DNA from: Clavibacter michiganensis
Lineage (GTDB): Bacteria; Actinomycetota; Actinomycetes; Actinomycetales; Microbacteriaceae
Assembly (NCBI RefSeq): GCF_021216655.1
Contig: NZ_CP080437.1
Location: forward strand, 2,852,001 to 2,916,000
Direction: 5' to 3'
DNA length: 64,000 nucleotides
Shown here one piece after another: positions 9,167-17,260 of the stretch. Below the pieces are notes generated by a model. The model was not told the origin of the DNA, searched no databases, and was given only the letters and a program-made list of their open reading frames with translations. A program made the position numbers and the translations under genes. The stretch's first letter is position 1. Each line of letters opens with the position of its first letter.

Positions 9167-9340
9167 GTGAACATCGTCGCTTTCATCATCGCGTTCGCCC
9201 TCTTCCTGGGCGGCATGGCGCTGTTCGCGTTCGCGTTCTACATCGAGGGCTTCGAGCTGCTGAGCTTCTTCGCCGGCATCCTGCTCGTCTCGGCGTCCAT
9301 CGCCATCCCCGCGCACATCCTCAAGCGCACCGACGCCTGA
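9167..9340 (+). CDS. Small two-helix membrane protein
   Basis: A 57-residue protein made almost wholly of two hydrophobic segments, residues 3-25 and 31-50, with a short polar tail (ILKRTDA). Codons are strongly GC-biased at the third position as in neighbouring genes, and the frame is closed upstream by a stop in the overlapping ATG frame. The GTG start has AGGTG nine bases before it. I do not recognise a function; such small membrane proteins sit beside larger genes in many actinobacteria. Confidence 0.7.
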   Translation: MNIVAFIIAFALFLGGMALFAFAFYIEGFELLSFFAGILLVSASIAIPAHILKRTDA

Positions 9341-9406
9341 ACCGCGTCGCCTCCGCCCGCCGCGCCAGGTAACAAACCGGACACACGGCCCGGCTACGCT
9401 CCCGGC

Positions 9407-11122
9407 ATGGGTGATCTGTTCGAGGGATACGGCACGCTCGCGGCCGCACGCCGCGCCTCCGGTGGCGCGATGCCGTTCGACGAGATGTTCCGGGATCCGC
9501 CCGTCGCCGGGGAGCCCGCCGTCGCGCGGGCGGCCTACCGCGAGATCCACGCGGCCCTCTCCCGCATGACCAAGGAGGAGCTGAAGGACCGCACCGACGC
9601 GCTCGCCACCAGCTACCTCGCGCAGGGCGTCACCTTCGACTTCGCCGGCGAGGAGCGGCCGTTCCCGCTCGACGCCGTGCCGCGCGTCATCGAGCAGGCG
9701 GAGTGGAGTCGGCTCGAGAAGGGCGTGGCACAGCGGGTCCGGGCGCTCGAGGCGTTCCTCGCCGACGTGTACGGGCCGCAGCGCGCGATCCGCGACGGCG
9801 TGATCCCCGCCCGCCTCATCAGCTCGTCCAGCCACTTCCACCGCCAGGCCGCGGGCATCGACCCGGCCAACGGCGTCCGCATCCAGGTCTCCGGCATCGA
9901 CCTCGTGCGCGACGAGGCCGGCGAGATGCGCGTGCTCGAGGACAACGTGCGCGTCCCGTCCGGAGTCAGCTACGTCATCTCCAACCGCCGCGTCATGGCG
10001 CAGACGCTGCCCGAGCTCTTCGTCTCGATGCGCGTCCGCCCCGTCGGCGACTACCCGAACAAGCTCCTGCAGGCCCTCCGCGCGAGCGCGCCCGACGGCG
10101 TCGAGGACCCGAACGTCGTCGTCCTCACGCCCGGCGTCTACAACAGCGCCTACTTCGAGCACACGCTGCTCGCGCGGCTCATGGGCGTCGAGCTCGTCGA
10201 GGGCCGCGACCTGTTCTGCTCCGGCGGCCGCGTCTGGATGCGCACCACGGGCGGCCCCATGCGCGTCGACGTCATCTACCGCCGCGTCGACGACGAGTTC
10301 CTGGATCCGCTGCAGTTCCGCGCCGACTCCATGCTCGGCTCGCCCGGCCTCATGCTCGCGGCCCGCCTCGGCAACGTCACCATCGCGAACGCGGTGGGCA
10401 ACGGCGTCGCCGACGACAAGCTGGTCTACACGTACCTGCCCGACCTCATCCGCTACTACCTGGCGGAGGACGCGATCATCCCGAACGTCGACACCTGGCG
10501 CCTGGAGGAGCCCGACTCGCTCGAGGAGGTGCTCGACCGGCTGCCGGAGCTCGTCGTGAAGCCCGTCGACGGATCCGGCGGCAAGGGCCTCGTGGTCGGC
10601 CCCGCCGCCAGCGCGGGCGAGCTCGCGGAGCTCCGGGCGCGGCTGCTCAAGGACCCGCGCGGCTGGATCGCGCAGCCCGTCGTGCAGCTCTCCACCATCC
10701 CCACGCTCGTCGAGGACGGCATGCGCCCGCGGCACGCCGACCTCCGCCCGTTCGCCGTGAACGACGGCCGCGACATCTGGGTGCTGCCCGGCGGCCTCAC
10801 GCGCGTCGCGCTCCCCGAGGGCCAGCTCGTGGTCAACAGCAGCCAGGGCGGCGGATCCAAGGACACCTGGGTCGTCGGCGACTCCGGCTTCCCCGCGGCC
10901 ACCCGCGAGCGCAGCGTGCAGACGCTCGTGGCGGACCAGGCCGCCGTGACCACGTCCATCCCGATCATCCAGAACGGGGAGAAGGCGCCGGACCAGTCGC
11001 CGCACGACCGGCCGCGCAACCGCGACCAGCACGAGCAGCAGCAGCAGGCCGCGTCGCCCGCCGCAGATGCCGACGCCCGCACCGCCGACGCCCGCACCGC
11101 CACCGCCGAGGGGGACCGCTGA
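9407..11122 (+). CDS. Circularly permuted ATP-grasp protein
   Basis: A 571-residue member of the circularly permuted type-2 ATP-grasp family (formerly DUF404/DUF407). Typical motifs are SSSHFHRQAAGIDP, the metal-binding VLEDNVRVPSGVSY, TPGVYNSAYFEH, and the permuted ATP-binding segment KPVDGSGGKGLVVG. Comparative genomics predicts that these proteins form peptide or amide bonds together with alpha-E and transglutaminase-like partners, which follow directly here. The last 50 residues are a Gln/Ala/Asp-rich low-complexity tail. The ATG lies six bases after TACGCT, suggesting a leaderless operon start. The biochemical product of this system is not known to me. Confidence 0.9.
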   Translation: MGDLFEGYGTLAAARRASGGAMPFDEMFRDPPVAGEPAVARAAYREIHAALSRMTKEELKDRTDALATSYLAQGVTFDFAGEERPFPLDAVPRVIEQAEWSRLEKGVAQRVRALEAFLADVYGPQRAIRDGVIPARLISSSSHFHRQAAGIDPANGVRIQVSGIDLVRDEAGEMRVLEDNVRVPSGVSYVISNRRVMAQTLPELFVSMRVRPVGDYPNKLLQALRASAPDGVEDPNVVVLTPGVYNSAYFEHTLLARLMGVELVEGRDLFCSGGRVWMRTTGGPMRVDVIYRRVDDEFLDPLQFRADSMLGSPGLMLAARLGNVTIANAVGNGVADDKLVYTYLPDLIRYYLAEDAIIPNVDTWRLEEPDSLEEVLDRLPELVVKPVDGSGGKGLVVGPAASAGELAELRARLLKDPRGWIAQPVVQLSTIPTLVEDGMRPRHADLRPFAVNDGRDIWVLPGGLTRVALPEGQLVVNSSQGGGSKDTWVVGDSGFPAATRERSVQTLVADQAAVTTSIPIIQNGEKAPDQSPHDRPRNRDQHEQQQQAASPAADADARTADARTATAEGDR

Positions 11123-12057
11123 TGCCCATGCTGTCGCGCATCGCCGAGTCGCTCTTCTGGATCGGCCGCTACATCGAGCGGTCGGACGGCACCGCCCGCA
11201 TCCTCGACGTGCACCTGCAGCTCCTGCTGGAGGATCCGTGGATCGACGAGGACACCGCCTGCCGCTCCCTCCTCAGCGTGATGGGCAGCGACGTGCCCTC
11301 CGAGGACGTGCTCGGCCGGGACGACGTGCTCGCGCTCCTGGCGGTCGACCGCACGCAGCCCGCCTCCATCGCCTACTCGCTCGGCGCCGCACGCGAGAAC
11401 GCCCGCCGCGCCCGCGAGATCGTCTCGAGCGAGCTCTGGGAGTGCCTCAACACGACGCGCGCCCGCATGCCGCGGAAGATCGCCAACGACCGCGTGCACG
11501 AGTTCTTCGGCTGGGTGCGCGAGCGCTCGGCGCTCGCGGTCGGACTCGTCGAGTCGGGCACGAGCCGCGACGAGGCCTGGCAGTTCTTCACGCTCGGCCG
11601 CTCCATCGAGCGCGCCGACATGACGGCCCGCCTCCTCGCGACCCGCGCCCTCACCGAGGCGAGCGGCCCCTCGTGGACCACGATCCTCCGCTCCTGCGGC
11701 GCCTACGAGGCGTACCTCCGCACCTACCGCGGCGTGCCGAGCGCGCGCAACGCGGCCGAGTTCCTGCTGCTCGACCGGCTGTTCCCGCGGTCGATCACGC
11801 ATTCGATCCGCCGCGCCGAGCAGTGCCTGCACGACATCGAGCCGCGCACCGACCGCCTCGGGGTGTCCGACCAGGCGCAGCGGCTGCTCGGGCAGATCCG
11901 GAGCGAGCTGGAGTACCGGCCGATCCAGGAGATCCTCGACGACCTCCCGCGCTTCATGGACGCCGTGCAGGAGGCGACATCCGCCACCAGCGAGGCCGTC
12001 CGCCAGCGCTACTTCCCCACCAACGCGGCACCCAGCTGGGTCGGAGAGAACTCGTGA
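11122..12057 (+). CDS. Alpha-E domain protein (DUF403)
   Basis: A 311-residue all-helical protein beginning MLSRIAESLFWIGRYIERSDGTARI, which is the alpha-E family signature, and containing a second internal motif FFTLGRSIERADMTARLL near residue 160. Alpha-E proteins almost always sit between a circularly permuted ATP-grasp and a transglutaminase-like gene, exactly as here. The ATG overlaps the stop of the ATP-grasp gene by one base and the C-terminus overlaps the next start by four, so the three are made together. A second ATG at 11128 is also possible. The molecular role is not established. Confidence 0.9.
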   Translation: MPMLSRIAESLFWIGRYIERSDGTARILDVHLQLLLEDPWIDEDTACRSLLSVMGSDVPSEDVLGRDDVLALLAVDRTQPASIAYSLGAARENARRAREIVSSELWECLNTTRARMPRKIANDRVHEFFGWVRERSALAVGLVESGTSRDEAWQFFTLGRSIERADMTARLLATRALTEASGPSWTTILRSCGAYEAYLRTYRGVPSARNAAEFLLLDRLFPRSITHSIRRAEQCLHDIEPRTDRLGVSDQAQRLLGQIRSELEYRPIQEILDDLPRFMDAVQEATSATSEAVRQRYFPTNAAPSWVGENS

Positions 12058-12899
12058 ACCGCCTGCGCATCACCCACCGGACCGGCTTCCACTACGAGGG
12101 CGAGGTGACCGCGTCGTACAACGAGGCGCGCATGCTGCCGGTCTCGAGCGAGAACCAGTTCGTCCTGTACTCGAACCTCGACATCCAGCCGAAGCCGGGG
12201 CACCACACCTACGTCGACTACTTCGGCACCCGGGTCTCGTCGTTCGAGATCCTCAGCCCCCACCGGTCGCTCGAGCTCACGGCGACGAGCCTCGTCGAGG
12301 TGCGGCCGCGCACGCACGAGCCGCACCAGCTCGGCTGGGACGACCTCGCGGTCGACGTCGAGCGGGCCACCGAGCACGTGGAGCAGGTCGCGCAGACCGT
12401 GCGCACCGAGCCGCACGAGGAGGTCCGCGCGCTCGCGGAGGAGATCGCGGGCGGCGCGGGCACGCCGTGCGAGGCGGCCGCGGAGATCGCCCGCGCGATC
12501 GGCGAGAGGGTCGAGTACATGGCCGGCGTCACGAGCGTGCAGTCGACCGCGCGCGAGGCGTGGGAGCAGGGGCGCGGCGTCTGCCAGGACATCACGCACA
12601 TCGTCATCGGGGCGCTCCGGCACGTCGGGATCCCCGCGCGCTACGTCAGCGGCTACCTGCACCCGAAGCCGAACGCGGCCGTCGGCGAGACCGTCACGGG
12701 CGAGTCGCACGCGTGGGTGGAGTGGTTCTGCGGCGAGTGGCGTGGCTGGGATCCCACCAACCTCATCGACATCGGCGACCGGCACGTGCTCGTCGGCCGC
12801 GGCCGCGACTACCGCGACGTCGCGCCCCTGCGCGGCATCTACGCGGGGCCGTTCCGGTCGAAGCTGTTCGTGCGGGTGGAGATCACGCGCGAGTCCTGA
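12054..12899 (+). CDS. Transglutaminase-like cysteine peptidase family protein
   Basis: A 281-residue protein with an N-terminal beta domain (LRITHRTGFHYEGEVTASYNEARM), typical of the bacterial transglutaminase N-terminal region, followed by the papain-like fold. The Cys-His-Asp triad is visible in GRGVCQDITH, ESHAWVEWF and WDPTN. It is the third gene of the ATP-grasp/alpha-E cassette and starts with GTG overlapping the previous stop (GTGA). Family members could cut or form isopeptide bonds in the peptide the cassette handles. No signal peptide is present, so it should act in the cytoplasm. Confidence 0.9.
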   Translation: MNRLRITHRTGFHYEGEVTASYNEARMLPVSSENQFVLYSNLDIQPKPGHHTYVDYFGTRVSSFEILSPHRSLELTATSLVEVRPRTHEPHQLGWDDLAVDVERATEHVEQVAQTVRTEPHEEVRALAEEIAGGAGTPCEAAAEIARAIGERVEYMAGVTSVQSTAREAWEQGRGVCQDITHIVIGALRHVGIPARYVSGYLHPKPNAAVGETVTGESHAWVEWFCGEWRGWDPTNLIDIGDRHVLVGRGRDYRDVAPLRGIYAGPFRSKLFVRVEITRES

Positions 12900-12954
12900 T
12901 CCCGGACGCCTCCCTCTCGGGGGTGGCGGGCGGCCCGCCGCCTAGGCTGGATCC

Positions 12955-13872
12955 ATGCCCGACGACGAGCGCTCCACCGGCGGAGCCGACCACCGCACCA
13001 TCGTGGACGCGGAGGGCGTGACCCTCCACTACTACGTGTGGGAGGCCGAGCGCCCGCGGGCCGTGGTGCACATCGCGCACGGCGTCGGCGAGCACGCGCT
13101 GCGCTACATCCGGCTCGCGCGGGAGTTGAACGCCGCGGGCTTCACGGTCGCGGCCGACGACCACCGCGGGCACGGCGCCACCGGGCTCGGCCACCTCGGC
13201 ATCGGCGTGCTGGGGCCGAGGCGCCACCTCGCGGCGCTCGACGGGATCCAGCTCGTGAGCGAGCAGCTCCGCCGCGAGCACCCCGACCTCCCGCTCGTGC
13301 TCCTCGGCCACAGCTGGGGCGCGCTCCTCGCGCAGCGCATCGTCGCGCGCGCCGCGCACCTCTACGCGGGGCTCGTGCTGAGCGGCGCGTCGCTCGCGAT
13401 GCCCGGCGTGATCAACACGGGCGACCTCAACAAGCGCTGGCGGCACCCGGCCGCGTCGGGCTTCGAGTGGCTCTCGCGGGATCCGGAGGCGCAGCGCGCG
13501 TTCGGCGCCGACGACCGGAACTTCGACGTCAACGCCCTGAAGCCGTACCGGATGCGCGACTCCGTGCAGATCATGGGCCGCCCGCCCAAGAGGCTCGCGA
13601 CCGACCTGCCCGTGCTCATCCAGGGCGGCGAGGAGGACTCGCTCGGCGGCCGCCGCGGGATGCAGCTGCTCGCCCGCGACTACAGCAGGCGCTCGCGACT
13701 CAGCGACGTGCTGCTCATCGTGTACCCGGGCGCGCGGCACGAGATCTACAACGAGACGAACCGCGACGAGGTGGTGGCGGACCTGCGGAGCTGGCTGGAG
13801 TCGCGCGTGGTGCCGGCCGCTCCGGCCGCTCCCGCTGCTCCGGCCACTCCGGGGGACGGGGGACCCGCATGA
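12955..13872 (+). CDS. Alpha/beta hydrolase, monoacylglycerol-lipase type
   Basis: A 305-residue serine hydrolase of the S33/monoglyceride lipase type. The nucleophile elbow is GHSWG near residue 122, HGVGEH forms the oxyanion region, and PGARHEIYNE near residue 260 gives the catalytic histidine. The region LIQGGEEDSLGG is where the acidic residue is expected. No signal peptide is seen, so it is intracellular. The last 20 residues are a Pro-Ala repeat. The ATG is six bases after TAGGCT, and the gene's end overlaps the next start. The physiological lipid ester is unknown. Confidence 0.88.
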   Translation: MPDDERSTGGADHRTIVDAEGVTLHYYVWEAERPRAVVHIAHGVGEHALRYIRLARELNAAGFTVAADDHRGHGATGLGHLGIGVLGPRRHLAALDGIQLVSEQLRREHPDLPLVLLGHSWGALLAQRIVARAAHLYAGLVLSGASLAMPGVINTGDLNKRWRHPAASGFEWLSRDPEAQRAFGADDRNFDVNALKPYRMRDSVQIMGRPPKRLATDLPVLIQGGEEDSLGGRRGMQLLARDYSRRSRLSDVLLIVYPGARHEIYNETNRDEVVADLRSWLESRVVPAAPAAPAAPATPGDGGPA

Positions 13873-14363
13873 CCGCGGCCGACGCGACCCTCCGCCCGGC
13901 GCGCGCCGACGACCTGCCGTTCCTCGAGGACATGCTGCTGGCGTCGATGGACTGGCGCGACGACGGATCCATGACCCGCGAGCGCATGCTCGCCACGCCG
14001 GAGCTCGCGCACTACGTCTCCGGCTGGCCGCGCGCGGGCGACGTCGGCGTGGTGGCGGAGGTCGCCGGGGACCCGGCGGGCGCCGCGTGGGCGCGCCTCT
14101 ACTCCGACGACGACCGCGGCTACGGCTTCGTCGCGCCGGACATCCCCGAGCTCGGGATGGCGCTCGTGCCGTCGGCGCGCGGGCGGGGGCTCGGGCGGGC
14201 GCTGCTCGTGGCGCTCGTCGCGGCGGTCCGCGCGTCCGGCGCGCCGGCCGTGAGCCTCAGCGTGGAGGACGGCAACGACCGCGCCCGCGCGCTCTACGAT
14301 TCGCTCGGCTTCGTGGCCGTGGGACGCGAGGGCGGATCCGACGTGCTGCTGCTCCGCTGGTGA
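13869..14363 (+). CDS. GNAT family N-acetyltransferase
   Basis: A 164-residue acyltransferase. The acetyl-CoA-binding motif is visible as LGMALVPSARGRGLGRALL, and the C-terminal motif as SLSVEDGNDRARALYDSLGFVAVG. The start overlaps the stop of the preceding lipase-like gene (ATGA), so the two are co-expressed. A strong hairpin follows the stop. The substrate cannot be predicted; small amines, peptides or antibiotics are all acetylated by relatives. Confidence 0.9.
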   Translation: MTAADATLRPARADDLPFLEDMLLASMDWRDDGSMTRERMLATPELAHYVSGWPRAGDVGVVAEVAGDPAGAAWARLYSDDDRGYGFVAPDIPELGMALVPSARGRGLGRALLVALVAAVRASGAPAVSLSVEDGNDRARALYDSLGFVAVGREGGSDVLLLRW

Positions 14364-14368
14364 CGCGC

Positions 14369-14407
14369 GCCGCCCTCCGGCCCGCGGGATGCGGGTCGGA
14401 GGGCGGC
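14369..14407. terminator. Bidirectional terminator between convergent genes
   Basis: A 17-base-pair inverted repeat with one G-T wobble and a 5-base loop lies between the acetyltransferase (rightward) and the LPXTG surface protein (leftward), so it can end both transcripts. Confidence 0.75.
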
Positions 14408-14434
14408 GGGTCGTGCGCGGTCGGCCGCGTCCGG

Positions 14435-17260
14435 TCAGGCGCGCGCGGGGCGGCGTCCCTGGTGAGCGCGGCGGCGTCGGCGGGCCTCCAGCGCGGCCGC
14501 GGATCCGACGACCAGCAGCAGCGCCGCGAGGGCGAGCGCCGACGCGGGCGACGACCCCGTGCGCGGCAGCGACCCGCGGGCGTTCGCGCCGGAGGTGCCC
14601 GCCGGGCTGGACCCGTCCGCCGACAGCGCTCCGGGCGCGAGCGCGCCCGTGCCGGCGACGGATGCACCGCCGGCCGAGGTGCCGCCCGCCGGGGTGCCGC
14701 CCGCCGGGGTGCCTGCAGCTGTGCCGGTGGCGCCGGTTCCCGTGCCGGTTCCCGCGCCGGACGCGGATCCGCCCGACGGGTCGACCGCCACCGCGGCCGT
14801 GGTGACCACCCCGGCTGCCACGTCCGCGGCGAGCCCGGAGGCGTCGACGAGGTGCAGGCCCGTCACGGTGCGCGCGGCGGACGCGGTGACGTCCTCCGCG
14901 AGCAGCACGGATCCGCCGTCGGGCAGCGCGAACCGCGTGCCCGGGGCGATGTCGCCGGCCGCGAGCGCCTGCCCGGCGATGAGGCCGCCGTCGCTCGAGA
15001 CGCGCGCCGTGCCCTCTTCGACCGCGACGCGCAGGCCCCGGATCCGGACGGCCATGCGGCTGCCCGGGTAGAGGTCCACGTCGTCGAGCGAGGCGCTGCC
15101 GGACCCGCGGGCGGACGAGAGCCGGATCCCCGAGGCGCGGATCTGGCCCGCCGCGCCGTCGCCGGCGGTGTCGGCCGCGGTGCCGCCGGCCGCGGGGGCG
15201 CCGGCGTCGCTCGTCGCGAGGGCGTCCGGAGCGAGACCGGTCGCGGTCGCGTCGGGCCGCGCCACGGGCGTCGCCGTCACGGCGCTGGGCCCGGTCGCGC
15301 GGATCCCGTACGCCGACCAGCCGGTGGGCGCGGTGTCCGGCACGATCACGACGGGCGTCGGCGACGGATCCGGCGCGGGCGTGGTACCGCTGCCCGCCGC
15401 CACGGTGACGACGCCCAGCCGCACCTCGGGGTGACGGCCGGTGAGGTCGCGGTAGTGCAGCGCGGTGAGGGTCACCGTGCCGTCCGCGGCGACCGTCCGC
15501 TCGCCGAACCGCACCTCGACGCGCGGGGTGCCCTGCTCGTCGACGCCCGTGTAGAGGTCGGTGGTGGTGTCGATCCAGACGCCGTCCACGAAGACCGCGT
15601 TCCCCGCATCGGCGAAGGACACGGTCATGGCGCCCGCGGCGGAGACCGCCGCGTGCAGGCCGTTCACCCGGAGGGCGGGCCAGCGGTAGTCGGCGAGCGG
15701 ATCCGTGGAGGCGTCGGGCACCTGGCGGAACCCGCCCACGTCGACCGTGGCGGTGCCCGCGGCGTCGCCCGTGCCGAGGTCGACGGCGACGGCCGACGCG
15801 GTGTCGGGATCCGTCCCCGTGCCGGTCACGGCGTCCGTCGACGCATGCGGTGCCGCGACGGTCGCGGCCGGCTGCGGCGCGACGAGCACCGTGCCGTCGG
15901 CCGCGGTGACGCCGACGCCGTACGCGCCCACGACCTGCCCGGCCGCGGGCGGCACGACCACCGTGCCGAGGCGCACGTCCGGGTGCGCGCCCGTGAGGTC
16001 GCGGTAGTGCACGGCGGTGACCGTGACGGTGCCGTCGGCCGCCGTCTCGCGCTCGCCGAACGCGACGGTGACGCGGGGCGCGCCCTGCTCGTCGACGCCC
16101 GTGTAGAGGTCGGTCGTGGTGTCGATCCAGCGGCCGTCGACGAAGACCGCGCTGCCCGGATCCGCGAACTCGGTCGAGACGGCGCCCGAGGGCATGATCG
16201 TGGCGGTGAGGCCGTAGACGCGGAACGCCGTCCACCGGTACTCGGCGAGCGGGTCGGCGGGGGATCCCGGCAGCTGCTCGAACGAGCCGACGCCGACCGT
16301 GGTGGTGCCGTCCGCGCCGGTCTCGACATGGACGGATGCGGCGTGCTCCGGGGATCCGTCCGACGCGGTGAGGGAATCGGCGGTGGCGGAGCGGTCGAGG
16401 CCGTCGACGCGCGGCTGCCCGTCGATCACGCGCGTGCCGTCGGGAGCCGTGACCGTGACGCCCGTCGCGACGCGGCCGGGTGCGGGGGCGGGGGAGGGAT
16501 CCGGCGCGGGGGTCGGGCCGGGGGCCGGCGTCGGATCCGGGTCGGGCACGGGCGTCGGCGCAGGTGTCGGCGATGCCGACGGCGTCGGCACCGGCACGGC
16601 CGCGGCCGCCGCGCACGTCACGGATCCGGCGCGCACGCGCCAGATCTCCGACGCCCCGGCCTCCGCCTCCACGTCGATGCCGACGGTGGTGGCGGATCCG
16701 TCGTCGCCGGTGGCGGTGGACCCCACGATGACGCGGGTCGCGCCGTAGACCGACTCCGGCAGGTCGCGCGACCAGCCCGGCGTCGCGTTCGCGTCTGCGG
16801 TCACGTCCACGCCGCCGACGGTGAGCCGGTCGACGTGCACGGCGGGCGTGCCACCCGGCGTGCACGAGACGGCGAGGCCCGAGAAGACGATCGCGGGCCG
16901 GTCGCGGAGCGTGAGCTCGCCGGTCGCGATGGCGCTGGACGCGCCCGTCGGACCCGCGGTGGAGGAGAGGCCGGTCGTCCGCGTGGTGTTCAGCTTCAGC
17001 ACGTCCCCGGTGGATGCGGCGGTGCGCGTCACCGCGGCGCCCGCGGACCACTCGGCCAGCGGCGTCGGCGCGGTGAGCGTGTCGCCGTCGATGTCGATGA
17101 TCTCCACGCCGGACGCGCGCGCGAGCACGACGTCGGCCGCGTGCGCCGCGAGGGGCGCGAGCCCGCCGAGCGCGAGGAGCGTCGCGAGGGCGACGGCGCC
17201 GGTCGCGCCGACGAGGCCGAGGGAGGGGCGCGAGGTGGATCCGCGCATCGCCCGGCTCAT
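14435..17260 (-). CDS. LPXTG-anchored surface protein with internal repeats
   Basis: A 941-residue exported protein. Residues 1-42 form a signal peptide ending AAHA. A Pro/Asp-rich linker follows near residue 225, then two near-identical repeats of about 100 residues sharing AVFVDG, WIDTTTDLYTGVDEQG and HYRDLTG, then Ala/Gly/Thr-rich spacers. The end carries LPRTG at 898-902, a hydrophobic helix and an Arg-rich tail, which is a sortase sorting signal. The protein is therefore expected to be covalently wall-bound. The start overlaps the stop of the sedolisin protease gene (ATGA), so the protease and the surface protein are made together. No sortase gene is in the window. I recognise no enzymatic domain. 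Confidence 0.88.
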   Translation of the reverse strand: MSRAMRGSTSRPSLGLVGATGAVALATLLALGGLAPLAAHAADVVLARASGVEIIDIDGDTLTAPTPLAEWSAGAAVTRTAASTGDVLKLNTTRTTGLSSTAGPTGASSAIATGELTLRDRPAIVFSGLAVSCTPGGTPAVHVDRLTVGGVDVTADANATPGWSRDLPESVYGATRVIVGSTATGDDGSATTVGIDVEAEAGASEIWRVRAGSVTCAAAAAVPVPTPSASPTPAPTPVPDPDPTPAPGPTPAPDPSPAPAPGRVATGVTVTAPDGTRVIDGQPRVDGLDRSATADSLTASDGSPEHAASVHVETGADGTTTVGVGSFEQLPGSPADPLAEYRWTAFRVYGLTATIMPSGAVSTEFADPGSAVFVDGRWIDTTTDLYTGVDEQGAPRVTVAFGERETAADGTVTVTAVHYRDLTGAHPDVRLGTVVVPPAAGQVVGAYGVGVTAADGTVLVAPQPAATVAAPHASTDAVTGTGTDPDTASAVAVDLGTGDAAGTATVDVGGFRQVPDASTDPLADYRWPALRVNGLHAAVSAAGAMTVSFADAGNAVFVDGVWIDTTTDLYTGVDEQGTPRVEVRFGERTVAADGTVTLTALHYRDLTGRHPEVRLGVVTVAAGSGTTPAPDPSPTPVVIVPDTAPTGWSAYGIRATGPSAVTATPVARPDATATGLAPDALATSDAGAPAAGGTAADTAGDGAAGQIRASGIRLSSARGSGSASLDDVDLYPGSRMAVRIRGLRVAVEEGTARVSSDGGLIAGQALAAGDIAPGTRFALPDGGSVLLAEDVTASAARTVTGLHLVDASGLAADVAAGVVTTAAVAVDPSGGSASGAGTGTGTGATGTAAGTPAGGTPAGGTSAGGASVAGTGALAPGALSADGSSPAGTSGANARGSLPRTGSSPASALALAALLLVVGSAAALEARRRRRAHQGRRPARA
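15401..16260 (-). repeat. Two ~100-residue repeats within the surface protein gene
   Basis: Bases about 15955-16260 and 15401-15710 encode two copies of the same module, each starting DPLAxYRW and ending VRLGxV. The stretch WIDTTTDLYTGVDEQG is identical in both. The copies are separated by about 245 bases of unrelated spacer. They probably form two beta-sandwich or adhesive units. Confidence 0.7.
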
